This document shows, piece by piece, positions 35,533 to 46,720 of a stretch of 64,000 bases of DNA. The stretch comes from Carettochelys insculpta (lineage: Eukaryota > Chordata > Testudines > Carettochelyidae). Position numbers and translations under genes: made by a program. Positions within the stretch are counted from its first letter, which is position 1. Each line of letters starts with the position of its first letter. The notes below the pieces were generated by a model, which worked only from the letters and a program-made list of their open reading frames with translations, ran no database searches and was not told the DNA's origin. Where the stretch lies: assembly GCF_033958435.1 (NCBI RefSeq), contig NC_134137.1, positions 254,680,501-254,744,500 on the forward strand. The letters run 5' to 3'.

Positions 35533-35843
35533 TAGATTGAACATCTCTGGTCCGGCACCTTGTTGACCTGACTGATGCCAAACCAGAGAATCTGACAAAC
35601 TGTGGGAGGTCAGTATTATTGAGCAGCACTACCAACACTTCCATTGCTTATTGGACTCTTAGAAGACATTTAGGGGAAAATTAAAGCTAAATAACAACAC
35701 AGAACACTGAGAGCCAGGGCTGGTGGCTGGAAACAAACTTTATGGGATGAAAGAAATTTGGTTACTCCCATGAAAACTGGTCATCCAGCTAACTAAAAGT
35801 ACGCCAGACCAGTGACACTGCTGGCCTAGAGAGGTTTATTCTG
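35533..35843 (+). mobile_element. Tigger-like miniature element, copy 3
   Basis: 311 bp, left end TAGATTGAACATCTCTGGTC, right end GGCCTAGAGAGGTTTATTCTG, with TA outside both ends (35531-35532, 35844-35845). The interior (GAGCAGCACTACCAACACTT, AACACTGAGAGCCAGGG) matches copies at 1125 and 13735. Same orientation as the others. Confidence 0.8.
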
Positions 35844-35849
35844 TAAAAG

Positions 35850-38615
35850 AAAGTAATGGTTAAAACACATCTGAGTATTTAAAGTATATTATTTTGTGCT
35901 TCTCTCTTATTCCTTTGGCTGAGATGGCTGTAGTATTAATCAGTCCTTAAAACTGTCTGAAAACAGTGTATGCATGTAGGGGAACTGGAGTATCTGTCCT
36001 TATCATGGAGTAGCAGCTGCAGTAAAAAAAAAAAACAAAAAAAACTTGAAGTGTGCCCTTAGCTACCTGCTTGATTTTTATTTATTTTTGGTCAGGTCTG
36101 TGACCTTGTGCACATTTCCCACCCTACCTCTGACTTTAACCACTGCTACTGATAAAAGTTCAACTCTCATCTGACAGAGCTCTTCAGCAGAAAAAAGTGG
36201 CCAAAGGATGGGTGGATAGATGGCAAATCCATTCAATTTGTATATTTGAACTGGGAGGGGGAAAATAAAGTGCGGATGTTGCTACTCAGGTGTCTATTAA
36301 ATAAAACCAATCACTGAACAGTCCTGGAGGTAAAACTGACATTCTACTGGTTAAAAGGAGTTTTGCAAGCAGCCTCTCCTAATTTTAAATCAGGTCAGTT
36401 TTTTTCCTTTGGACACCAATATACTAAAGTCATTTTAGTGAAGACTGCCGCAGTGTACTTGTGTGTATGCCTGCGTGTGCATGCACTCACTGCATTGGTA
36501 GTAGGATCCTATGCTTCTTTTGAGGCAGAAGGCCCAAAATGCCACTGATGGTGACAGCTATGGACCAGAAGGTGCAATAGCAAGGGCTGTCAGAGCACTA
36601 CAAAGATCACTGCGACCACAGAATTTATACAAAACAAATGACATTGTGCAACAGCTAATAAGTTATTTGTAGCTGTGACATTTATTACTCTTAAGACATA
36701 ATAATGTACCTTTTGTGTGTGTGCCTTGTGCTCACAGAACTAAAACATTCTGTTCCTTCAAAAATGATTGACACAACAATTAGTGTCAATATTACACAAT
36801 GTGTTGTAATGCACATGAGTAATTAAGAGAAGCTATGTACAAAAACAACCAGATGTGCAAATCTGATAGGAGGAGGGGCAGGACTGCTACTGGCTATTTA
36901 AGCAAGATTTCAAAACAATTTTAGCAGCCCTCTCATAGACACATCTTTGATTTAACTATTTTCTCATTGGAGTTTTTAAACATTGTATCAAGTCATTTTA
37001 TGTACCATTATATTAAGCCCTGTTATATAGAAACTTAGTATCCTTTTCATTTACAACCTAGAAACTTTGTATTGTCTGCTCACATGAGAATTTTGTATCT
37101 TTTCATATAGAATGTAGAAATTTTGTTTTAAGTCTTTTTACATAGAAATTTTATATTTTATATATTTTGTAATTTTATATTTCGTAGAAGAAGGAAATGT
37201 AAAGAAAAAACTCTTTGTATCCTTCATTTTTGGATTGCTTAATTGATTGCCCTGTTGAATAAATGAGGTGTGAATGGATAAGGCATGGAAGACAAGCACT
37301 TCCAGGTATTGCAAGGGTTGGAGAAGAGATAGAAACTGGATACAAGACCAATGAGAAGAACAATGGAACCTGAGAAGTGGGCCCACTGAAAGAAGATTGG
37401 ACACATGGGCACCTTGGGAGTCACCAGCAAGTGCCTGCTTTTGGAAGCACCACCCAGAAGAAGGTGCCACAGATGTCCAAATTCATATTTATAAGATTAC
37501 TCTTCCAGATTATGCATATGCATGAGACGGCTAACTGGTGTCAACCAGGATGAGAGCGAGGACACTATAAATGGAAGGCATCTTGCACAGGGACTCCAGG
37601 TTTGTCTTGTCAGCACTGGCGCACCGATCTGGGTTGCAGAAGCCCGGCTCCACCTTTCCCCCATGTAACTCACCTGGCCAGTGCAGTTAGGGGGAGCAAC
37701 TATTGGTAACAGCAACAAGACAGGAGTGTGCTTGTGTGTGTGAATGTAATATATCATATGCATATGATAAGTGTTGATTGCTATATGTGTATTACCTATA
37801 ATGTGGCGTTTTGCCTTTCCCCCCTGAAAAGATCGCATGCAGTACCTTTCAGTACAACACCGCCCCCTTAATAATTGAAATAGCTAACTGCATTAATGCT
37901 ACTTTCATATGGATAATGTCCTCACCCCCTGTCTATTTAGCTGGAATCAATGTTCTTTACCCTCCCCACCATTCCTCCAGTCCTCAGTGCAGGATGGAAG
38001 GACTTGAACTCCTGTACCCTTGAGCCAGCCCTCAGCTGAGGGTTCCCTGGTGTCAGCTCTATGCCCTGTATGAGGCACAAATCTCAGCCTTAGCCCACCC
38101 CCACCATCGGGGGTTCCCTGAGAAGATCCCGAGGAACCTGAGGCAGCTGAGGAATCAAAGAGTCTCAGGGCTGTGCAGGAGCTGCTGTTGCTCAGCAAGC
38201 TTTGTCTGCACTACATGGAGAAGGCAGAAGTAAACACACAGTTGGGGCAGCAAATCAAGCCAAGCCCCCTGCATGGGTCCATAGCCCCAACCTCCTCCTT
38301 GCCCACCACTCCTCCTAGGTCATGAACATGGGGTGACTGGGTCAAACCAGAGAGTGGCATTGTAACCTGGCTCACGGGGGCATAGCACCATTTCAGACAA
38401 CATTAAAAAAGTTTTAGTGTATGTAAAGATGCTGTTTCTGCAACAAAACTGTGATCTGCAGCCTTAAATATAGGAGTATTTGTGTTTTGATTTAAGGAGC
38501 TTCCTGTACTCAGGACCATATCAGGCTGGCTCCACTCTGTCCCCTGTTCCTTTGCGTCAAATAGCAAAGTGGAGACTCCAATGAAGAGAGGACAGAAAGT
38601 GGGTCATGGAACACA
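35850..38615. other. Unrecognised intronic sequence
   Basis: No gene seen. It includes an AT-rich stretch (about 36950-37200) and a GC-richer stretch with small inverted repeats at 38020-38190 (CCCTCAGCTGAGGG; CACCATCGGGGG). An end-like GTCTGCACTACATGG at about 38208 may be a stray fragment of the TGTCTACAC-type family. Confidence 0.45.
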
Positions 38616-38699
38616 TGTCAGCATTGAATCAACAAAGGACAACAGTTAAAGGTATAGGTAACTGGGTTTCTCTTCTTGGAGTATATGCATCCATGTATT

Positions 38700-39900
38700 T
38701 GAAGGACTACCTTCCCAAAGGCTGTATGTGATCTGGATGAAGTTTTAACAGCATTGTGGTATGCAAAAAGCATGGAAAGGAGACCCAGCAGTTGCTCTAC
38801 AAATGTCCAATATAGGAATACCATTCACAAATGCCACTGATGTGGAATACTGAGGGAATGAATACCCAGCCTTTGAAGAGGCGTAGGCTAATTTTCTGGA
38901 CTATTTTGCATGCTGTCATGATATTGATAGTGCCAGCGAACCTTCATTTGGTCTGTACATGAAAAATAGATAGGCTCAAGAATGATAAAATGCTACATGT
39001 CACCCACATCCAAAGTGCAGAGAGGCTGCTCTTCTGGGGCTAAATGTGGGTTAGGAAAGAACACCAGCAGATACCTAATTTGATTTAAACGAAATGGGAA
39101 AATACCTCTGATATTTTCTGGTGTGGCCGCATGGCCCCTGTTTCTGCAAAACTGCATGTAACCAAGGCTTCAACATCAAAGACAAACTCTTGCTCTGCAG
39201 AAGGAAGGAAGTTTCTGACAAAGGAGAGAGAAAGAAGTTGCTGGATGCTTGAACCAAGATCCCTTAACAGGGTTAAGGTTTTACAAGGGAAGCATTTCTT
39301 TAACAGTGGCTGCAGATGAGCAATTCCTTTCAAGATCCTCACTGCCAGGGGGTTTGAGAACACAAACTTCCCATGGACAGGTGCTTGAAATGCTGGAACA
39401 GCTTCTAGGTGAACTCAGTGGCATGATAATACACAGAGAGAAAGATGCTAATGAGGCATGGATGCAAATTCCCCATGCCTCATAAGCATAACGTCACGTG
39501 ATTTGGAGTCCAGAAGACCATTCTTCCAGACTCCAAAATGTTGTGTAGAAGCATGGTCCCTTCTTCCCAAAAATTTTCAGGAAGAAGAGGCCTCCAGAAG
39601 AAGGACTTCCTTCTGGAAGGCCAGAAAACAGATGTTGTAATAGGTACTCCAAGATGCCTTGAATACACGCCTGCACTGGTTGTCCTCCTTGGGCCAACCA
39701 CCATACCAAGAACGGCTTCTATTTGGTCAAATCGTCTGTACTGATGGAGCGCTTCTTATTGCTGAGCCAACACATGCCAGATTTCCTCTGAACATCATTC
39801 TTCATCCTCTTCTAACCATGAAATTGTCAGATGCATTGATCTAAATGCCAGGTGCAAATCCTTATTATGAAGCTGATTAAGGAGGTAGAGGAAGAGGCAG
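38700..39900 (-). pseudogene. DIRS-like tyrosine recombinase, broken
   Basis: N-terminal piece VQACIQGILEYLLQ (just right of the nested element), then VHLEAVPAFQAPVHGK and SNPLAVRILKG just left of it. This shows the two pieces were once joined. Further on are ILDICRATAGSPFHAF and a YSLWEGS stretch where these recombinases usually have AAFGRAVL. The usual HSTR catalytic stretch reads YSFP here (His and Arg lost), the tyrosine region is not recognisable, and stops intervene. Inactive. Confidence 0.65.
39424..39636. mobile_element. Miniature inverted-repeat element inside the DIRS recombinase
   Basis: About 213 bp that interrupts the recombinase. It contains the palindromic core GATGCTAATGAGGCATGG / CCATGCCTCATAAGCAT, a CACGTGATTTGG stretch, and inverted TTCTGGA/TCCAGAA repeats (CTTCCTTCTGGAAGG). 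Limits are set by where DIRS similarity stops and resumes, so they are good to about 10 bp. Confidence 0.6.
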
Positions 39901-40640
39901 CGTAACATGGTCCAACTTCACCTTGAGAACTACCTGCAGGGTAATTGAAACTGGAGAAAAGGCAAACAAGAGAGTGGAATCTGAACTCAAGTAAAAAGCA
40001 TCAGCTTAGTCACACTGGGAAGAAAATAAGGGGAATTTCTTGTTTCCTCTTGTAGTACACAGATTGATTAGCCAGATGCCCCAAGCTACAAAGATGGACC
40101 ACAAGACACTGGGCTTCAGAGATCACTCACGATTCGAAGAGAGATTCCTGCTGAGGTGATTGTGGATCCCAGGAAAGTGATCAGCCATGGGGGAAAATGC
40201 TCTGCCTGATGCAAAACTGCCAGAATCCGATTGCCTATAGAGCACACTGAAGTCTCTCTCTTCCAGAGTCAGTTCACATAACACACTGTGGTGAAACTGC
40301 TGGTGAACACGAGAATCACTGAATTCCTGATGTCATCTTGAAAGGATGACAGACATTACAGATGGCATGAAGTTCAAGGACACTGATTGATATGTAGAGA
40401 AGCTTCCCATTCCAACCATGGGCCTGGAATCTTCTATGTTTCTCAATGTACTTCCCAATATAAGAGAGATGCCTAGGTGATAATGGTTCCGGTTAGTGGA
40501 GACCAAATGGAGGGAAGTCCCTGGTATATTTGTCCTGAACTGTCCACCCCTGTAAGGAATCCAGAATTGGTGGAGAAAGCCAAACCAGTCTGCCAGTAGA
40601 TGATGGTATGGATGACTAACCAACTTCAGCCAAATTAAAA
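39900..40640 (-). pseudogene. DIRS-like RNase H region, broken
   Basis: Minus-strand translation in several frames gives FLHQFWIPYRGGQFRT, GWNGKLLYISISVLELHAI and, further on, a poorly preserved Ser/Leu-rich stretch. The VLELHAI motif is typical of the RNase H of DIRS elements. At least three frame changes and several stops. Functional residues cannot be assigned. Confidence 0.5.
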
Positions 40641-41364
40641 AAGGACAAAGGTGCAGCCTGTGTGCATAAAGCTATACAGCCTAGCAACCTCAACCGGGCT
40701 TTGGTTGAGGGTGGGGACTGCAGCTCCAGAAAAAAGTAGCAAATTACCTGGAACTGCCTCATGGGCAGAAATGCTGTCAAATTTGTAAGGTCTATCAGGG
40801 CCCCAATGAGCGCCACTCTTTGAGTTGAACTAATGCTGTTTAAGATGAGACCCAGATGACTGAGTTGTCATAGCATGAACTGGACATGCTCTCTGGACTC
40901 GCTCCCCATTTGTTCAGATACAGGAACAAATGAATTCCCTTTCTTCTGAGTTATGCTCTCAACATAATGATGAATTTGGTAAAAACCCAGGGATTGGAAA
41001 ACAGTCCAAAGGCACCGTGGTAGTGGTGGCCTACCTCAAGAGACTGGAGAAACTCTCTGTGGCTTGGAGAAATTGGTACATGAAAATAAACACTCAAAAA
41101 GTCCAGAGCAGTGAACCAAACACTGCAGTGTAAGATGGGCAGGACAGTTGCTGGAATGACCCCATGGAATCTCACATTGCTGATGTATTTGTTGAGATCA
41201 CAGATGTCGAGGACAGCCCTCATCCCTCTCCTGAAGTTGGAAAATGAGACATACTGGGAGTAGACTCCCTTCTCCTCAGTATTGCAGGTGGGCCTCCTTC
41301 GCAGCCCCAAAGGCCAGCAGAGACCAAATCTGCTTGAGAAGCAGGCTGCTTCTTCCCATGCCAC
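40640..41364 (-). pseudogene. DIRS-like reverse transcriptase, broken
   Basis: I read KGVYSQYVSFSNFRRGMRAV, LDICDLNKYISNVRFHG, WFTALDFLSVYFHVPISPSH (motif A; the second acidic position is lost), SNPWVFTKFI, then LYLNKWGA where the catalytic YLDDW box should be, and IGALIDLTNLTAFLPMRQFQ with LLGCIALCT downstream. Both aspartates of the YxDD box are replaced (Asn-Lys). The frame is open for 137 codons from 41364 and breaks near 40950. Confidence 0.75.
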
Positions 41365-41374
41365 CTCCTGTTGG

Positions 41375-41535
41375 AAGTAGCATGGTAATGAGGCAGTTTG
41401 AAGCAGGCTAATGAGGCGCTAACGTTCATATTCAGTGCCTCATTAGCACAATGGTGGCCACACTAATTTCCAAGTGCAGACTTTGAATTGCAGATTGACA
41501 GTGTAGATGAGGGCAGCTTTGAAATAAGCGCCCCA
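41375..41535. mobile_element. TGTCTACAC-type palindromic miniature element inside the DIRS element
   Basis: Contains GCTAATGAGGCGCTAACG / CAGTGCCTCATTAGCAC, the same core as at 22290 and 48118, and GACAGTGTAGATGAGGGC near its right edge (end sequence of the family). It lies between the gag-like and reverse-transcriptase parts of the DIRS-like element. Limits approximate. Confidence 0.55.
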
Positions 41536-41539
41536 CTTC

Positions 41540-42500
41540 CATGTTCCCTTACTCCAACCTAGTTTTGTGTCAAGCCCTATCATTTGCTGCAGTTACCCCC
41601 CAAAGAATTAGGGACCAGGTGGGAATTGAAACCCTTATGTGAGACCAAAGGTATCATTTCTCCACATACTTTGCTGTAGAAGGCAATGGAAGCTGGGTTA
41701 TTCAAGACAGTCTTTGCAGAGTCTCTGGGAGAGCAACATATGGGCTACTCTCCCTAGAACTGCAGACTGGAGAATATCCAGGAGCTTTTATTCATTCTCC
41801 TTCAGGAATCCTGCTTGGATACCCAAGGTAGCATTCATGTGCCTCAGGAAGTCCTTATGTACCTTAAAGTTCTTGGGCACCTAGGGAGAAACAACTTCTG
41901 ACTGGCACAGTAGAATCATCCAGGGAGGAGGAATCTGACTGCTGCATCAACAAGGGATCCAATACTTGTACCTCCATATTCTATTGGAGGAGCTCTGTAG
42001 GACCAGAGATCATGGGACACACTGCTGAAAGACAGGAGATCTTGCTCTGGACTGGGTCAGGAAGAGGGACCTCAGTCTACAGAGAACGACAGGAATTCCA
42101 GGGTGGCCTCTGGACATATGGATAGGTCAGCAGGCCCCAGACCAAGAACCTGTGTCCCAACAGTGACAGAGGGTGATCTCTGGTGCCTATTTTGTAAGGA
42201 CAACAATTACTCTGATCTTAAAGAACCCCAGGGGTTCTGCCATGACACTGGGGGGAGCCAGCTGTGGTGGGACAATTGGTCAGACTTTTCTGACACCCAA
42301 AAAGGAGGCAGCACTGGTTGCTAGAGAGGAGTAGGGAACTGGTACCAGAGACACTGAATGTCTGCTTCCAAGGCAGGGTGAGCTGCAGCACCAGTGGACT
42401 CCGGAGCTCCATGACATGGCCAGAAGGCACTAAGAGCACATGAAAGGGCAAGTCATTATATTCTATAGCACTGGAGAACTCCTGAACCAGGAGAGCCACA
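41540..42500 (-). pseudogene. DIRS-like gag-like region, broken
   Basis: Minus-strand pieces include QQSDSSSLDDSTV, YVALPETLQRLS and ITQLPLPSTAKYVEK. I associate these with the conserved block (ALP...TWQTP...PTAK...ER) of the first ORF in turtle DIRS-like elements. There are several stops and at least two frame changes. The function of this ORF (RNA packaging) is inferred from position only. Confidence 0.5.
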
Positions 42501-42910
42501 CACCTGAGATTGACACAGAAAGGTTGGCCAGATGCTGCCTGGGCCCTCCGTGAGAAAGCTGCAGGTAGAGCACCTTAACATGTCCCTCGCTGAGATACAA
42601 CAAGCACCTCATATAGAGGTTCTTTTGGGGGATGGCCCCGCTATATGACAGCCAACTACTCTAGCTTACACTAAACTAATGCTTAACTAAACATAGGGCA
42701 GTATTACTACTTTACACAGAAGGAGTTGGTGAAAGCACGAGGTGAGGGCACCACACACAGTTTCAACTCTGGGCCACATACAACAAAAGAGGAACTGAGG
42801 AAATCAGGATGGTGCCACCCTTACATGACCAGGAGTGAGGCCATGGCCACGGTTAGACAATGTTCTCTAGTTCCAGTGTGCAGGACATGCGTGCCCACAT
42901 ACAATACATT

Positions 42911-43568
42911 GCTGCAGCTACTTGAATTGCTGTTGTATTACCTCAAATATGTCACTTTCGATTAACAAGAAAGCTATCGTACCAATTCAATTTAAAAAAG
43001 ATCTCTTCTATGCACATCCCAGTGCTGCTCGTACTGCAATGGGTGAGAGCGTCTTCAAGGGAAACTGGTCCTTCAAGAAAGAGGAAAAGGCTCATTGAAA
43101 ATATTGCTCCTTTAACCTTTCGGCAGTGTCAGAAGAACAGGAAGTATCTACCAGTGATGCCCTGACTTTGTAATATCCTGGCAATTTACCAGGAGTGTGC
43201 AGGCTGCCCCTAATTTGCATGTGAGTTCAGACATATGTTTTCACTTTGTCTTTTATTGGAGGCAAAGGTTGCTCCACAGACTAAAGGGAAAGCATTCTGT
43301 AATATGCTAGAGAAAAATCAAATACACAACCTTTATCAAAAATAAACATACACAGTGCCTCAGTACTTGTTTGTGCTTACATACTCTTTGATAGAGGAAC
43401 AGAAAAAGGGTTAAGAGTTCCCAGCAATATCATCTCAGCATAGCACACCTTTATCCTCATAGATCAGTTACAGGAAGAGGGCAACATTATGGGACTGCTT
43501 ATTAAAATACATTTTAGCACACTGAAGGCTACATTTAGCCCTTGGGAAGTTCCTGACCTGCAAACACA
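42911..43568. other. Unrecognised sequence between elements
   Basis: AT-rich intronic sequence between the DIRS-like and Tigger-like elements. Nothing recognised. Confidence 0.5.
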
Positions 43569-43570
43569 TA

Positions 43571-44078
43571 CAGTAATCGCTCAACTTACATGGAGGTTGT
43601 GTCCTGGGCAACCTCTGCATAAACTGAATTTCACAAATTGGGGAGGGGTTGGGGGAGCAGACAGCTGGTGGAAATCGGCGGCAGACACATGGGCCCTGGC
43701 TTCTCCCAGTTGCGGGGCACACAGCTGCTTGTGGCTGTGGTTTCTGAGAAACTGCACCACAAGCAGCTGTCTGCATGCGGGGCTCCCCAGTGGGGGAGCC
43801 CAGTATACAGACAGATGCTTGCGGCATGGTTTCTCCCAGCTGGGAGAACCACTGCTGCAAGCAGCTGTCTGTCAGGGATGGCAGGCTGACTTGCAGCTGC
43901 TAGCCTTGACAGGAGCGGCTACCGCCCCTGACAGGAGCAGGAAACCGCTCCTGTCAGGGGTGGCAAGAGTCAGGCTGCTGCCCCAGACAGGAGTAGTTTC
44001 CCTGCTACCATCAGGAAAGGCAGTTGCATTAACCCGAGACATGCACAACTTGATTGCGCATATGTCAAGGGTTTACTG
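43571..44078. mobile_element. Tigger-like element with internal palindromes (508 bp)
   Basis: Left end CAGTAATCGCTCAACTTACA and right end, as reverse complement, CAGTAAACCCTTGACATATG, resembling pogo/Tigger ends. TA precedes the left end. The interior is GC-rich with repeated pieces: AAGCAGCTGTCTG twice and CTGACAGGAGC / GCTCCTGTCAG in both orientations. A 218-codon open frame crosses it but is compositional, with no transposase signature. Confidence 0.6.
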
Positions 44079-45319
44079 CACCTGCGACCTTCAGATCACA
44101 AAATATTTTGTGTTGGTTACAGTAGAAAGCACTATGGGGACATGATTCTTGACTGGGGCTCTCAGAGTTTTCATACATATAAAATTTGAATATGCTACTT
44201 AAACAAAGGCACAATAACTTGCTCCAAGTCTAAATGCAGCAATAAATATCTCAACTTAATGTAAGAAAAGGACAATTTGTTTATATTTAATTCACTCTTA
44301 TGATACCACCCCTTGATTAAAATGAATTGAGAATTGGGAGAAAGGAAGGGAAATCAGTGTGTGCTCAGGAGGAGATGGAAATCAAAAGCATCTCTCAAGA
44401 CTGTGTGACCTTTAGAAAGTAACATATGAGCTGGAATATGTAAAAGCAGGCAAGTTACAGTCAGGGTTTCACATTTACCTCTGAATTCCTGATTTGTGTG
44501 GGTTTACATGCCATTAGCAATCTGAAAAATAACCTGGTAAAATAATCACCTTAATAGTCTACATAAATGAATGCTATGTTTTCTTCCAAAAACAAGGAAC
44601 AGCTGTTAATAAGTGCTAATTAATTGCTATAGAGTGTTATAGAGTAACAGGTTGCTTACAAGCCATCTACCTATAACAATTACTACTCATGCTTGTAAAA
44701 TGCTTACCCGTTAGTTGCTTATTATCCCTTTATAATCCTAATATAATCCTAAATATAAACTATGACATATATTGCTAAGAGACAAAACAAAGTTAATGTT
44801 GGCTATCAAAAAAACAAACAAACAAACAAAGAAAACCAAAAAAAAACCAACCTGACCTTGTATCATAATTGGAATTCTTTGGGATGCATTGGCCCTATAT
44901 GTATTCTACTGCGCGAGGTCACATACTCCAAATGCCTGACACCAAAATATTTCTGCTAACATGGTCTGTTCATCCATGCCTCTTCCTCTCCATTTGCTGT
45001 GGACTGAGGGTATTAGGGACAATGTGATCCATCCATCTCTTCAAATCCTTCTCTACCTCACATCATGAGCAATGTTCCCTCTACTCTTTTCCATGAATGT
45101 GTGGATTTTTCCATCATTGTGCAAATATTTTATATGTACCGAGTCATGTTCAAATGTGCACCACCAGTAGAAACAAAAACAAACAAACAAAAACAGCTGT
45201 GGGTGCTCTGCTGATCAGCTGGATGGCATCACAAGCACAAGCACACAGCTTACAAGGAGTAACAATCCTAAGTAAATAATCCAAAGCACAGGGGAAGGAT
45301 AGTCAGTAGAACACAGATA
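44079..45319. other. Unrecognised AT-rich sequence with AAAC repeats
   Basis: Intronic sequence with (AAAC)n at 44814-44832 and a related AAACAAAC stretch near 45174-45196. About 45068-45165 (AGCAATGTTCCCTCTACTC...) looks like a fragment of a repeat I cannot name. Confidence 0.5.
44814..44832. repeat. (AAAC)n microsatellite
   Basis: Four to five tandem AAAC units followed by an A-rich stretch. Confidence 0.85.
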
Positions 45320-45519
45320 AGGACCAAACATCTCGAGAAACTACAGTTATACTACAAGGTAAATAACCTCTCTTTCTTGTTATGTACTGGTTCTCATGTG
45401 TAGTCTATTATGGGTGACTGACTAGGGGTATTAATTGAGGAGGAGGATATGGGGACCTATGGGATATGAACAGTTAGTGAACCAATGAACCAAAGCTCTG
45501 AAAGCTCACATTAGGGTAG

Positions 45520-45640
45520 GTCGCATGAGGGTATGGACAGAACCCTCTGTTGCCATGTGGCCTTGTCAACATGTGGAACTTCCTGAAGAGAGGCTAACAA
45601 AGGAGCCTTGGCCCTGGTAGAGTGAGCCCTCATGACTTTC
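45520..45640 (-). pseudogene. DIRS-like recombinase C-terminal fragment
   Basis: Minus-strand reading gives RAHSTRAKAPLLASLQEVPH. The H-S-T-R catalytic stretch of tyrosine recombinases is intact here, in contrast to the 38.7-kb copy. The following KATWQQRV may be the start of the helix that carries the tyrosine, but the sequence soon decays to stops. Confidence 0.6.
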
Positions 45641-45663
45641 TATAAAAAAGGTATCTGCTAATT

Positions 45664-45951
45664 CAGGAGTAGGCAAGATTTTCTGCCTGAGAGCCATATC
45701 TCAGTATTGAAATTGCATGGAGCACCACACATGCTCACAAAATTGGAGGTTCAGACGCAGAAGGCTCCTGGCCAATGTGTGTTGAGTACCTATTGTGTGT
45801 GGGGGGGGCAGAAAGCAGAACTCCCAGTCTGCTCCTTCTTCCAGCAGTTGCACACAACAGGACAAGCCCCCACCCAATTCTGACATGAACTTGAAGGCCA
45901 GAGTAAAAGAACTGAAAGGCTGGCTGTAGGCTTTATTTTGCTCAGCCCTGT
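45664..45951. mobile_element. hAT miniature element with 8-bp target duplication
   Basis: 288 bp, left end CAGGAGTAGGCAAGATTTTC, right end (reverse complement) CAGGGCTGAGCAAAATAAAG. The flanking octamers TGCTAATT (45656-45663) and TGCTAAAT (45952-45959) agree at seven of eight positions, as expected for hAT insertion. It contains CTGAGAGCCATATCTCAG. No transposase. It sits in the second DIRS-like fragment and so is younger than it. Confidence 0.85.
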
Positions 45952-46720
45952 GCTAAATGAGCACAATACAGACTGACACCTGCCAAGAAAGTCTTAGGGG
46001 AGATATCTCCCTTGACAGAATGGATGATGGGAGAAGCTAATAGTCTAGGTGATTATATTACAGTCTAAATTATATTGTTTTCTGTAGGCAAAATGCCAAT
46101 ACCTGGCATAAGCCAAGGGAATGGTGTCAGGGATCCTCGAAGGTAGCATTGGCTTTGGGGGGAAAAAAACCCAGGTAAGTCCATTGTTTGAATTAGGTGA
46201 AAGTCTCTATTTACTCTGGGGGTGAATTGTGAGTATGAGTTGAATGCTGTCTTCTTTTGTTGGAGTACAAACTAACATGGGTACCTCTTTGTTACTAATG
46301 AAACCTTATTTGTGATGAATCAGTCACAGGGATACTAGGACTCCTCCTACCTTCTCGCCAGAGGGATGGCCACTACAAAGAGAAACTCCATAGTGACCTG
46401 CTCACTGTTCTAGTTATCTAAGAGTTCAAACACTGACTCAATCCATTCCAACAGGACCACGTGAAGACACTGCATGGAAGCGGGTTTAGCTATGGGGAGA
46501 AGTGTCCGACTAGATCTTTTCAGGAACATTCAGCTATGGCATGAGTGAAAAAAATTGAGTGTTTTAACTCATTTGAAGGGTGACAAGCACTAATCATCAC
46601 CAAATGTGTTCATACAGAGCTACAGGAAAGTTCTGAGGTCTTAAAGGCAAGCAGGTAGTCTAAAAGGTGGGAAATATCAGGTTTTTCTCATATTAAGCCC
46701 TAATATAAAAACTCTTCCAC

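Larger units (their letters stand above)
38620..42910 (-). mobile_element. DIRS-like tyrosine-recombinase retrotransposon, nearly full length
   Basis: A 4.3-kb minus-strand element. From its 5' end (right) to 3' end (left) I read a leader (42500-42910), a gag-like region, reverse transcriptase, RNase H region and a tyrosine recombinase, each broken by stops and frameshifts. It ends in AACAGTTAAAGGTATAGGTA, a tail I associate with abundant turtle DIRS copies. It has no LTRs, and recombinase sequence instead of integrase separates it from Gypsy. Two miniature elements (39424-39636, 41375-41535) are inserted in it. Assigned from translated motifs, without a search. Confidence 0.7.
45320..46690 (-). 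mobile_element. Second DIRS-like fragment
   Basis: The left end has CATCTCGAGAAACTACAGTT and CAAGGTAAATAACCTCTC, matching in type the 3' tail of the element at 38620. The recombinase C-terminal part lies just right of it, followed by a hAT insertion and by unrecognised, probably 5', sequence up to the CR1 at 46721. Near 46262-46295 a short ACTAACATGGGTACC TCTTTGTTACT motif may be a SINE tail. Limits on the right are uncertain. Confidence 0.55.

Noticed and set aside
43489..44145. A 218-codon plus-strand frame
   Set aside because: It spans the palindromic Tigger-like element, has overlapping open frames on both strands, and lacks transposase motifs.
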